From Chloroflexota bacterium (GTDB lineage Bacteria; Chloroflexota; Dehalococcoidia; UBA2979): a stretch of DNA of 35,370 nt. Below, piece by piece: positions 16,439 to 23,079 of the stretch (position 1 is the first letter of the stretch; every line of letters begins with the position of its first letter). Under the pieces are notes generated by a model, which was not told the DNA's origin, searched no databases, and was given only the letters and a program-made list of their open reading frames with translations. The stretch is taken from assembly GCA_009837285.1 (NCBI GenBank), contig VXTU01000107.1, positions 1 through 35,370 of the forward strand, in the 5' to 3' direction. Made by a program: the position numbers and the translations under genes.

Positions 16439-16806
16439 ACCTCCTGCTCGACACGCACGTACTGCTGTGGTGGGGAGAAGAACGGCGTCTCGCACCTGAA
16501 GCGGCCGCGGCCATCGCTGATCCCGAAAACATCGTGTACGTCAGCGCCGCGAGCATCTGGGAGATCAGCATCAAGCGGGCTCGTGGAAAGCTGAGCGTCG
16601 ACGATGCGATCTTCGACATGCACCTCGACGGATTCGAGGAACTCCCCATCACGCACCGCGAGGCGCGGCAGGTCGGCGCTCTGCCTGATCTGCATCGCGA
16701 TCCGTTCGACCGCATGCTGATCGCGCAGGCGCTCGCGCACGACCTGCTGCTCGTCACGCGGGACCCGCGGATGAGCCTCTACGAGGCGAGCATTCTTCCC
16801 GCCTGA
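16435..16806 (+). CDS. vapC: PIN-domain toxin ribonuclease (VapC type)
   Basis: The protein has 123 residues with the PIN acidic set: Asp6 in LLLDTHVLLW, Glu43 in SIWEISIK, Asp92 in HRDPFDRMLIAQA, and Asp110 in LLVTRD. PIN toxins are Mg-dependent ribonucleases that cleave tRNA or rRNA and stop growth when the antitoxin is lost. All catalytic residues are present, so it should be active. The ATG overlaps the antitoxin stop by four bases and it has no independent ribosome site. The LDTHVLLWW start matches the subgroup usually paired with Phd-like antitoxins. Nothing suggests a plasmid or phage around it. Confidence 0.93.
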   Translation: MNLLLDTHVLLWWGEERRLAPEAAAAIADPENIVYVSAASIWEISIKRARGKLSVDDAIFDMHLDGFEELPITHREARQVGALPDLHRDPFDRMLIAQALAHDLLLVTRDPRMSLYEASILPA

Positions 16807-16839
16807 CGGCTCATTGCCACACGGCTTGCGGCACCGCGC

Positions 16840-16866
16840 TATGCTCGCTCGTAATAGACGAGCGAG
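16840..16866 (+). promoter_or_regulatory. Promoter -10 with 9-bp dyad before DUF35/thiolase operon
   Basis: TATGCT (16840-16845) runs into CTCGCTCGT (16844-16852), which pairs perfectly with ACGAGCGAG (16858-16866) around AATAG. The dyad is centred near the expected transcription start and touches the ribosome site GAGGGGGAG. It could be a repressor operator or an mRNA 5' hairpin. Confidence 0.55.
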
Positions 16867-16875
16867 GGGGAGAGC

Positions 16876-17286
16876 ATGCCGCGACCAATTCCGGTACCCG
16901 ACGCCATCAGCAAGCCCTTCTGGGACGCCTGCAACGAGCGCCGGCTCATCATCCAGGTCTGCACGATGTGCGACCGGAGGCAGTTCCCGCCTGAAGCCGA
17001 GTGCCGCGAGTGCGGCTGGCAGTTCCACCTCGACTGGATGGAGACCAGCGGCCGCGGCACCATCGTCGGCTTCTCGATCACCTACGACTCGCGAATCATG
17101 GCGTGGCAGGAAGAGCAGCCGTTCAACAACGCCGTGGTCGCGCTCGAGGAAGACCCGGAGATCAACTTCTTCTCCAACCTCCCCGGTATACCCGTCGGCG
17201 AGGTCCCGGTCGGCGCCACCGTCGAGGTCGACTTCATCTCGGTCTCCGACGACCAGCTGATCCCGGAGTGGAAGGTCGTCGAGTAG
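16876..17286 (+). CDS. Zn-ribbon/OB-fold protein (DUF35, ChsH2 type)
   Basis: The 136-residue protein has an N-terminal zinc ribbon with Cys29, Cys32, Cys43 and Cys46 (CTMC and CREC), then an OB fold with GRGTIVGFSITY. DUF35 proteins bind acyl-CoA and serve as partner subunits of thiolase-fold enzymes; the best known pairs make the steroid side-chain aldolase (ChsH2 DUF35 domain with Ltp2) or CoA hydratases. The thiolase-like gene follows after 54 bases, which supports such a complex. ATG 16876 is preceded by a strong GAGGGGGAG. It is the first gene of a two-gene operon with a dyad at its promoter and a hairpin at its end. Confidence 0.9.
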   Translation: MPRPIPVPDAISKPFWDACNERRLIIQVCTMCDRRQFPPEAECRECGWQFHLDWMETSGRGTIVGFSITYDSRIMAWQEEQPFNNAVVALEEDPEINFFSNLPGIPVGEVPVGATVEVDFISVSDDQLIPEWKVVE

Positions 17287-17340
17287 CACGACGCCCGCCC
17301 GGAGACGGACACGACAAGCGCAGTCAGGAAGGGACACACC

Positions 17341-18636
17341 ATGGCGCGCGCGATTCACTGGGAGCGCAACGAAGACCCGGTCGGCATCTGGGAGCACCGA
17401 GGCAAGGTGGTGCTCGCCGGGGCCGGGCACTCGAAGAACACGGACCGCCGCTGGGACGGCGTGAGCATGGACAGGACGCTGGGCGCCTACGTCATCGAGG
17501 CCGCCCGCGCGGCGATGGACGACGCCGGCATCTCGCCCGAGGACGTCGACGGCATCGTCACCTCCGCGGGCGGGCAGCCCGCCCACATGAGCCTCGGCTC
17601 ACAGTGGGGGCCGCTGCGGCCGTTCTTCGACGCGCCCTACGACTCTGAGGACGGCCTCACGTACGTGACGGCGGAGTGGATCCAGAAGCAGATGAACCTG
17701 CCCAACGTGCAGTACACGAACTCGCACGGTGAGACCGTCTGGAACCTGATCGGCCTCGCCGCGCAGGTCGTCGGCGACAGCCGCTGCGAGGTCTGCCTCG
17801 TGCCCTACCCCAACGGGAACATCGAGGGCCGCTACCACCAGAACCCCAGCCTGGAGGCGCGGGGCGGGGCGCAGTGGTCCAACCCCTGGGGCTGGGGGCT
17901 TTCCGGACAGGGCTTCGTCTTCGACCAGTACGCCCGCAAGTACGGGACGAACCATGAGCGCATGGCGCCGTTCGTGGTGCAGGAGCACGCCAACGGGCTG
18001 CTGTGGCCCTACAGCTACTACGCCCAGCACGAGCCCGGCCCGTTCACGACCGAGGACTACCTCAACGGCCGCTGGATCGCACGCGACCTCAGCATCTTCG
18101 ACTGCGACCGGCCGGTGCAGGCGGGCGCGTGCTACATCGTCACCACCGCCGAGCGCGCGAAGGACATGAAGCAGCAGCCGGTCTACATCCTCGACCACAC
18201 CGAGAGCGCGTTCACGCCGCGCAGCCTGGTGCAGACGCTCGACGACACCGAGTCGTGGACGGACATCCAGGCGAAGCGGTCGTACGCGGGCTCCGGCCTG
18301 CGGCCGGAGGACATCGACGTGTTCGCGCCGTACGACGGTTTCGCGGTGTTCACGCAGTACTTCCTCGAAGCCTTCGGGTGGCGCGGTGTCAAGCGCGGCG
18401 AGGCGCACGACTTCTACGCGGACGACATCACGCTCAAGGGACCCAACCCGATCAACTCGGGCGGCGGCAACATGGGCACCGGCCGCATGCGCACCGTCTT
18501 CATCACCGACCCGATGGAGCAGCTCCAGGGCCGCGCGGGCGACCGCCAGGTGGACATCAAGGCCGAAGTCGCCGTGACCATCGGCGTGCTGCCGAGCAAC
18601 GCCGCGGCGCTGGCGTTCAGCACCAGCCCCGACTAG
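17341..18636 (+). CDS. Thiolase-fold lipid-transfer-like protein (Ltp2/SCPx type) lacking the catalytic Cys
   Basis: The 431-residue protein has the double thiolase fold, with GISPEDVDGIVTSAGG and AAQVVGDSRCEVCLV in the first half and SGGGNMGTGRM at the C-terminal loop. Where true thiolases have the nucleophilic Cys (NACASG type) it reads TNSHGE (126-131). The second Cys near the C-terminus is also missing. PYDGFAVF sits where thiolases have the HDCF His. This is the pattern of Ltp2-like retro-aldolases, which split beta-hydroxyacyl-CoA in complex with a DUF35 protein, as encoded just upstream. So aldolase action is more likely than thiolysis; that is inference. ATG 17341 follows AGGAAGGG. 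A strong hairpin ends the operon. Confidence 0.82.
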   Translation: MARAIHWERNEDPVGIWEHRGKVVLAGAGHSKNTDRRWDGVSMDRTLGAYVIEAARAAMDDAGISPEDVDGIVTSAGGQPAHMSLGSQWGPLRPFFDAPYDSEDGLTYVTAEWIQKQMNLPNVQYTNSHGETVWNLIGLAAQVVGDSRCEVCLVPYPNGNIEGRYHQNPSLEARGGAQWSNPWGWGLSGQGFVFDQYARKYGTNHERMAPFVVQEHANGLLWPYSYYAQHEPGPFTTEDYLNGRWIARDLSIFDCDRPVQAGACYIVTTAERAKDMKQQPVYILDHTESAFTPRSLVQTLDDTESWTDIQAKRSYAGSGLRPEDIDVFAPYDGFAVFTQYFLEAFGWRGVKRGEAHDFYADDITLKGPNPINSGGGNMGTGRMRTVFITDPMEQLQGRAGDRQVDIKAEVAVTIGVLPSNAAALAFSTSPD

Positions 18637-18651
18637 GGGCCGGGAGCACGA

Positions 18652-18687
18652 GGGGGCGACCGGCGTCCAGGACGCTGCGTCGCCCCC
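18652..18687 (+). terminator. Long hairpin ending the DUF35/thiolase operon
   Basis: GGGGGCGAC (18652-18660) pairs with GTCGCCCCC (18679-18687). Inside, GCGTCC (18663-18668) pairs with GGACGC (18670-18675). It begins 15 bases past the stop. There is no T-run. Confidence 0.6.
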
Positions 18688-18752
18688 CGTTGCGGGCTAC
18701 GGGTTCCTTAGGGATACTCACTCGACGTGCGCAACGAGCGGGAGTGTGTTGA

Positions 18753-19112
18753 GTGGCGATCCTACTGAGCTTTGACATCGACGGAACGCTCGAGCTGGGT
18801 GATCCGCCGGGCGGCGTCACAATCGACATGGTCCGCAAGGCAATCGACATGGGCTTCATCGTCGGAAGCTGCTCGGACCGCCCGTTGAGCAGCCAGCGCC
18901 GGATGTGGGCCTCGCTCGACATCGAGCCTGACTTCGTCGCTTCGAAGCACCAGCTCGGCCTGGTCAGGGCGCAGTTCGACGACGCCGACGCCTACTACCA
19001 CATGGGCGACCGCGACACCGACGAGAGCGCCGCGAAGGAGAACGACTTCGGCTTCTGGTGGCACACCGAGGCCGAGCTCGAGCCCTGGCTGGAGCTCGTC
19101 AACTCCGACTAG
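18753..19112 (+). CDS. Small cap-less HAD-superfamily protein
   Basis: The 119-residue protein begins with the HAD motif I, FDIDGTLE (Asp8, Asp10), and has a Ser in GSCSDRP (motif II), Lys in ASKHQL (motif III) and GDRDTDES (motif IV). So the phosphatase core is complete but very short and without a cap domain. The likely reaction is dephosphorylation of a small or macromolecular substrate; the substrate is unknown. GTG 18753 has GGGAG 8 bases upstream, and a GATACT -10-like site lies near 18715. It is probably a single-gene unit, ended by the hairpin at 19137. Confidence 0.75.
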   Translation: MAILLSFDIDGTLELGDPPGGVTIDMVRKAIDMGFIVGSCSDRPLSSQRRMWASLDIEPDFVASKHQLGLVRAQFDDADAYYHMGDRDTDESAAKENDFGFWWHTEAELEPWLELVNSD

Positions 19113-19136
19113 CCACATCGCGCAACCAACCTCGAT

Positions 19137-19159
19137 GAGGCCCGCACCACGCGGGCCTC
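19137..19159 (+). terminator. 9-bp terminator-like hairpin after HAD gene
   Basis: GAGGCCCGC (19137-19145) pairs perfectly with GCGGGCCTC (19151-19159) around ACCAC. It lies 24 bases past the stop, with only a short mixed tail instead of a T-run. Confidence 0.55.
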
Positions 19160-19191
19160 GGTCATTCCGGGCGCCCGAGCCGCGCGACGGG

Positions 19192-19197
19192 TAGCAT
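19192..19197 (+). promoter_or_regulatory. -10 element of a leaderless gene
   Basis: TAGCAT ends exactly 6 bases before ATG 19204. Transcription from it would start at or next to the AUG. The bases between and before it contain no ribosome-binding sequence. Confidence 0.5.
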
Positions 19198-19203
19198 CCA
19201 CGC

Positions 19204-19575
19204 ATGGTCCACGAACGACTCGACGAAGAGCCGTGGGGCGACCTGCTCGACGAGCTGCGCGCGATCTGCCTCGACCTGCCCGAGAGCAGCGAGACGATCA
19301 ACTTCGGCAACCCGTGGTTCCGCGCGGGCAAGAAGCCGTTCGCCATCTTCGGCGTCCGAGACGGCGAGCCCGGCATCTCGTTCCGCGCCGACCCGTTCGC
19401 GCGTGAGCTACTGCTGGACGACGAGCGCTACTTCCCCACCCCATACATGCACCAGCACGGCTGGCTCACGCTACGCCTCGAGGAACCTGTCGACTGGGAC
19501 GAGGTCGAGGAGCACCTCCTGGACAGCTACCGCATGCAGGCCCTCAAGCGCATGCTCCGCGCCCTCGACGGCTGA
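19204..19575 (+). CDS. MmcQ/YjbR family protein
   Basis: This 123-residue protein fits the MmcQ/YjbR (PF04237) family. An N-terminal helix is followed by LPESSETINFGNPWFRAGKK split around the usual 'E-x-x-x-F/W-G-x-P-x-F' pattern. Next come KPFAIFG, GISFRADP, YMHQHGWLTLRL, and the closing helix LLDSYRMQALKRM. The fold is like the CyaY/frataxin-type DNA-binding proteins; its role is unknown. ATG 19204 has no ribosome site and appears leaderless. It is alone, flanked by hairpins on both sides. The family call is good; the function is unassigned. Confidence 0.78.
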   Translation: MVHERLDEEPWGDLLDELRAICLDLPESSETINFGNPWFRAGKKPFAIFGVRDGEPGISFRADPFARELLLDDERYFPTPYMHQHGWLTLRLEEPVDWDEVEEHLLDSYRMQALKRMLRALDG

Positions 19576-19591
19576 ACTCAGCGTTGCTCCG

Positions 19592-19613
19592 GCCGGGCCG
19601 ATGCGTGCCCGGC
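19592..19613 (+). terminator. Hairpin after MmcQ-like gene, no T-run
   Basis: GCCGGGC (19592-19598) pairs with GCCCGGC (19607-19613), 16 bases past the stop. The rest of the gap to 19660 shows nothing I can name. Confidence 0.4.
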
Positions 19614-19660
19614 GTCGTTCGTCGGGCGTCAATAGACGACCACGGCTCGTGCCCAACTCC

Positions 19661-19689
19661 TTGACATGCCCGGCACCGGCCGGGACGAT
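19661..19689 (+). promoter_or_regulatory. Possible promoter of the secreted repeat protein
   Basis: A perfect TTGACA -35 (19661-19666) is followed after 17 bases by GACGAT (19684-19689), a poor -10 with three of six matches. The leader to ATG 19817 would be ~120 bases. Confidence 0.35.
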
Positions 19690-19816
19690 GAGGCCGTTCC
19701 CCATACTGCATTGGCGACGTAAGAACGCTCCCGCCCGGGCGCTCTGAGCAGGTCGCGCGATGGTCCCACCACCGGCGCCCACCACCAGGACACGGGCGGA
19801 CCGAGGAGGCATTCCG

Positions 19817-20698
19817 ATGCCGAGGCAACGCAGCCTACTCGCCGTCCTTATCGGTCTTGTCACCGCAGCCGCCCTGTTCGGGACGGCGCGAGCGGAGGTA
19901 CCCGACGGGCCGGAGTCCCAAGAGGTGCGGATCATCGCCCGGCAGCTCGAGGATGGCCGCATCGAGGTTGCCATCCGCAGACGGGCGCCCGGTGGCTCGT
20001 GGAGCGAACCCGCCTACCCGAAGGTGATGGACTGGTTCGTGTTGGGATTCCCCCGTCACATACAACAGTGGACCATCCCGGCGGAGCTCGTGGCTGGTCA
20101 CTGGATAGTCAGCGGGTCAAGGGCGCTGGACGAGCTCGACGAGTGGAGCGACCGGCCTCTGGTCGCTGGCCTGAGCGTACGTGTCGTGGCACGCCGTCAC
20201 GCCGACGGCCGTACCGAGTTCGGGCTGCGGGAGGACCTCGGGCGCTGGGACGGGCGCGTGATACTGCCGGAGCGTCGGTTCTTCCCCGCGGACCCCAGCC
20301 GTGATCGATGGATGAGCACGAGCACCATCGCGCTCCCTTTATCGAGGCCCGAGCCGACCTACCTGCCCTGGGGCGACGTCACCGAGTTCAACGCCCACCT
20401 GGAACGGGTGGTTGAGTACGCGAGGATGGTGTGGACATGGGCTCCGGACTCAGACGAGGAGTGGGAGGCGTTGACGGCCGAGATTACGGCCTACGCCGAC
20501 GTGCTGCTCACCGTCCCGGTAACGGGGAGTCACCCTCCGTGTTACCTGTTCGCAGCTCGACACTTCGGGGCGGCTGCCGAGGTGATTGCGAAGGCGGCCG
20601 CCATCAGGGATATCACGATCGCCCTTGAGGAGGAGATGGTCGCTCACTTCGAGAAGGCTGCCCCGCTCCGGCTGAGCTGCCTCTTCGATAGAACATAG
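19817..20698 (+). CDS. Secreted protein with two copies of a short beta-rich repeat
   Basis: The 293-residue protein has a Sec signal peptide: MPRQRS, then a hydrophobic core LLAVLIGLVTAAALFG, and a likely cut after TARA. The mature part contains two related units. The first starts VRIIARQLEDGRIEVAIRR and the second VRVVARRHADGRTEFGLRE; each ends in a hydrophobic/aromatic strand (MDWF; RRFFPADPSRDRWMSTS). The rest is Trp- and Glu-rich with two late Cys. I have an impression that such units recur in secreted Chloroflexota proteins but can name no function. ATG 19817 is firm: GAGGAGG (19803-19809) is 7 bases upstream. A fragment of a further repeat lies just downstream in another frame. Confidence 0.75.
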   Translation: MPRQRSLLAVLIGLVTAAALFGTARAEVPDGPESQEVRIIARQLEDGRIEVAIRRRAPGGSWSEPAYPKVMDWFVLGFPRHIQQWTIPAELVAGHWIVSGSRALDELDEWSDRPLVAGLSVRVVARRHADGRTEFGLREDLGRWDGRVILPERRFFPADPSRDRWMSTSTIALPLSRPEPTYLPWGDVTEFNAHLERVVEYARMVWTWAPDSDEEWEALTAEITAYADVLLTVPVTGSHPPCYLFAARHFGAAAEVIAKAAAIRDITIALEEEMVAHFEKAAPLRLSCLFDRT

Positions 20699-20705
20699 CT
20701 CGCCC

Positions 20706-20741
20706 GACGATGGCCGGATCGAGGTCGCGGTCCGCCAACGC
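20706..20741 (+). pseudogene. Remnant of the secreted-protein repeat
   Basis: This stretch, in a different frame from the preceding gene and 7 bases after its stop, encodes DDGRIEVAVRQR. That nearly copies EDGRIEVAIRRR of the first repeat in the gene upstream. The frame has no start or neighbouring domain and soon turns to Arg-rich noise. It looks like the decayed end of a duplicated paralogue or a frame-shifted tail. Confidence 0.45.
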
Positions 20742-20804
20742 GGCGGTCATCCACGCAGGCAACGTCGCATGAGCGAGAGCGCCCGGCGGCGCGAGGCGCA
20801 TCCT

Positions 20805-20820
20805 GTACGCTCGCGCGTAC
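20805..20820 (+). promoter_or_regulatory. -10 with dyad before 3-hydroxybutyrate dehydrogenase gene
   Basis: TACGCT (20806-20811) lies inside an inverted repeat, GTACGC (20805-20810) and GCGTAC (20815-20820), which can extend outward by two more pairs after a T-G step. It resembles the element at 16840. Confidence 0.5.
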
Positions 20821-20845
20821 GGGACCGGTGCTTCGAGGGGGAATG

Positions 20846-21628
20846 ATGCTCGCAGGCAAGTCGGCGCTGGTTACCGGCTCGACGAGCGGGATCGGGCTCG
20901 CGATCGCCCGCGCGCTCGCCGCCGAGGGCGCGAACGTCATGCTGCACGGCCTCGGCGACCCGGCCGCCATCCGTCGGCTGTGTGACGAGTTCGAGACGGA
21001 GTACGACGTCGAGGTCGCCTTCAGCGGCGCGGACCTGCGCTTCCCGGCGGCTATCGAGACGCTCACCCGGGATGTGACCGACCGCTTCGGCCACGTCGAC
21101 GTCCTCGTGAACAACGCGGGCATCCAGCACACCGCGCCGATCGAGGAATTCCCGGCCGACCGCTGGGACGACATCATCGCCGTCAACCTCTCAGCCGCCT
21201 TCCACACCACGCGGCTGCTGCTCCCCGGCATGCGCGAGGCGGGCTGGGGCCGCGTGATCAACACGGCCTCGGCGCACGGCCTGGTCGCGTCGGCCGAAAA
21301 GGTGGCGTACATCGCGGCCAAGCACGGCATCGTCGGCATGACGAAGGTCGTTGCCCTCGAAACCGCGCGGTCTGCCATCACGTGCAACGCGATCTGCCCC
21401 GGTTGGGTCCGCACCGAGCTCATCGAGCAGCAGATCGAGGCGCGCGCGGAGGACCTCGGCGTCTCGATCGAGGAGGGCGCACGCGCTCTGCTCGCGGAGA
21501 AGCAGCCATCCATGGAGTTCGTCGAGCCGGAGCAGGTGGCGCAGATCGCCGTGTTCCTGTGCTCCGACGCCACCAGTCAGATCACCGGCGCCGCCATCTC
21601 CATCGACGGCGGCTGGACGGCGCAGTAG
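20846..21628 (+). CDS. bdhA: D-3-hydroxybutyrate dehydrogenase (SDR family)
   Basis: The enzyme oxidises D-3-hydroxybutyrate to acetoacetate with NAD+. The 260 residues show the SDR cofactor loop TGSTSGIG (10-17), NNAG (89-92), and the catalytic Ser142, Tyr155 and Lys159 (YIAAK). Several stretches are diagnostic of the hydroxybutyrate dehydrogenase subgroup rather than general SDRs: AGIQHTAPIEEFP, SAAFHTTRLLLPGM, ASAHGLVAS, KVVALET, CNAICPGWV and EKQPSMEFV. GAGGGG sits 5 bases before ATG 20846; ATG 20843 is an alternative. The two CoA-transferase genes follow at once, so acetoacetate would be activated to acetoacetyl-CoA. Confidence 0.9.
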   Translation: MLAGKSALVTGSTSGIGLAIARALAAEGANVMLHGLGDPAAIRRLCDEFETEYDVEVAFSGADLRFPAAIETLTRDVTDRFGHVDVLVNNAGIQHTAPIEEFPADRWDDIIAVNLSAAFHTTRLLLPGMREAGWGRVINTASAHGLVASAEKVAYIAAKHGIVGMTKVVALETARSAITCNAICPGWVRTELIEQQIEARAEDLGVSIEEGARALLAEKQPSMEFVEPEQVAQIAVFLCSDATSQITGAAISIDGGWTAQ

Positions 21629-21639
21629 CGAGGCGCGAA

Positions 21640-22332
21640 GTGGTCGCGGAGGTCTTCGCCACACCCGACGAGGCCATCGCCGACGTGCCCGACGGCGCAT
21701 CGATCATGTTCGGCGGCTTCGTCTCAGCCGGTACGCCGAGCAACCTCATCCTCGCCTTGCAACGCCTCGGCACCCGCGGCCACACGGCGATCGCGAACAA
21801 CATCGGCCTCGGCGACAAGCTCGACGAGCTGTGCGAGGACTTCCAGCTCGCCCACGTCATCGCGACCTTCGCCATCCGCGCTTCGTCGGGCCGCGGGAGC
21901 CGCTTCGAGGAGCAGTACCGCGCGGGAGACGTCACGCTCGAACTCGTGCCGCAGGGCACCTTCGCCGAGCGCATCCGCGCCGGTGGCGCGGGCCTCGGCG
22001 GTGTGTTGACGCCAACGGGTCTGGGAACCGTGGTGGCCGAGCACAAGCCGGAGATGGAGATCGACGGCGAGCGCTACCTTCTCGAACGCCCGCTCCGGGC
22101 CGACTACGCGTTCCTGAAGGCGTACCGCGCCGACCGGCTCGGCAACCTCGAGTACCGGGCCGCCGGGCGCAACTTCAACCCGCTCATGGCGACGGCGGCC
22201 GAGACCGTGATCGCGGAGGTCGAGGAGATCGTCGAGCCGGGCGAGATCGACCCGGAGCGCGTCGGGACGCCCGCCGTGTACGTCGACCGCGTCGTGCGCT
22301 GCGATCCGATCGAGGTGCGCTGGGATGGCTGA
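21640..22332 (+). CDS. scoA: 3-oxoacid CoA-transferase, subunit A
   Basis: This 230-residue subunit has the family-I CoA-transferase alpha pattern: IMFGGFVSAGTPSNLILAL (the CoA-binding Gly-rich region), NNIGLGD, ELVPQGTFAERIRAGGAG, GGVLTPTGLGT, ADYAFLKAYRADRLGNL and NFNPLMATAA. With subunit B it moves CoA from succinyl-CoA (or another donor) to acetoacetate. GTG 21640 has GAGG 6 bases upstream and gives the normal length; the frame is open further back inside bdhA. It overlaps subunit B by eight bases, which implies coupled translation. Confidence 0.93.
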   Translation: MVAEVFATPDEAIADVPDGASIMFGGFVSAGTPSNLILALQRLGTRGHTAIANNIGLGDKLDELCEDFQLAHVIATFAIRASSGRGSRFEEQYRAGDVTLELVPQGTFAERIRAGGAGLGGVLTPTGLGTVVAEHKPEMEIDGERYLLERPLRADYAFLKAYRADRLGNLEYRAAGRNFNPLMATAAETVIAEVEEIVEPGEIDPERVGTPAVYVDRVVRCDPIEVRWDG

Positions 22333-23017
22333 GACGCCCGTCGGCATCCCGCGCGACCTGATCGCGCTGCGCGTCGCGCGCGAGCTGCGCGCGGGGATGG
22401 TCGTGAACCTCGGCATCGGCCTGCCGACGCAGGTCGCGAACCACCTGGAGCCGGGCGTCGACGTGTTGTTCCAGGCCGAGAACGGCATCCTCGGATACGG
22501 CGCCATCCTCGACGAGGACTTCGACCCGGACGTCATCAACGCGGGCGGCCAGCCCGTTGCCCTGCGCGAGGGCGCGAGCTTCTTCGACAGCGCGGACTCG
22601 TTCGCGATGATCCGCGGTGGCCACGTCGACGTGGCCGTGCTCGGCGGCCTGCAGGTCTCGGCGCGCGGCGACCTCGCGAACTGGTCGGTGCCTGAGCGCG
22701 GCGGCGGCAGCATCGGCGGCGCGATGGACCTCGCCGTGGGCGCGCGCCGGCTGATCGTGGCGATGGAGCACCGCACCCGCGACGGCGCGCCGAGGATCGT
22801 GCGGGAGTGCGCCTACCCGCTCACCGCCCCTGCTTGCGTCGACCTGATCGTCACCGACCTCGCGGTGATCGAGGTGACGCCGGGCGGCCTCGTGCTCCGC
22901 GAGGTGGCGCCGGGCGTCACTGCCGGCGAGGTGCAGGCGGTCACCGAGCCCGCGGTCGAGATCTCGCCGGACCTGGCGGAGATGCAGCTCTCGGTGAACA
23001 TGCCTCCGGCGTCTTAA
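22325..23017 (+). CDS. scoB: 3-oxoacid CoA-transferase, subunit B
   Basis: The 230-residue beta subunit carries the catalytic glutamate, Glu52 in QAENGILGYG, which forms the glutamyl-CoA intermediate. Other family marks are VVNLGIGLPTQVANHL, DSFAMIRGGHVDVAVLGGLQV and GGAMDLAVGARR. The start ATG lies inside the end of scoA. It is the last gene of the bdhA-scoA-scoB operon; a hairpin (23025-23051) separates it from the converging crotonase gene. The active site is intact, so the pair should be functional. Confidence 0.94.
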   Translation: MAETPVGIPRDLIALRVARELRAGMVVNLGIGLPTQVANHLEPGVDVLFQAENGILGYGAILDEDFDPDVINAGGQPVALREGASFFDSADSFAMIRGGHVDVAVLGGLQVSARGDLANWSVPERGGGSIGGAMDLAVGARRLIVAMEHRTRDGAPRIVRECAYPLTAPACVDLIVTDLAVIEVTPGGLVLREVAPGVTAGEVQAVTEPAVEISPDLAEMQLSVNMPPAS

Positions 23018-23024
23018 CCAGCGA

Positions 23025-23051
23025 CGCCGGCCACCTCGTGGGTGACCGGCG
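23025..23051. terminator. Hairpin between converging scoB and crotonase genes
   Basis: CGCCGG (23025-23030) pairs with CCGGCG (23046-23051); inside, after one mismatch, CACC (23032-23035) pairs with GGTG (23041-23044). Its place between two converging genes suggests a two-way terminator. No T-run is seen. Confidence 0.5.
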
Positions 23052-23079
23052 CCGACGGTGTTCGTTGCCGGGTTTTGGG

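Noticed and set aside
16193-16806. Toxin-antitoxin pair as part of a mobile element
   Set aside because: No integrase, transposase, terminal repeats or tRNA attachment site is near, and base composition matches the neighbours.
19720-19730. TAAGAACGCTC, identical to the left half of the recA SOS box
   Set aside because: The right half (GTTC) is missing, so LexA binding is not supported.
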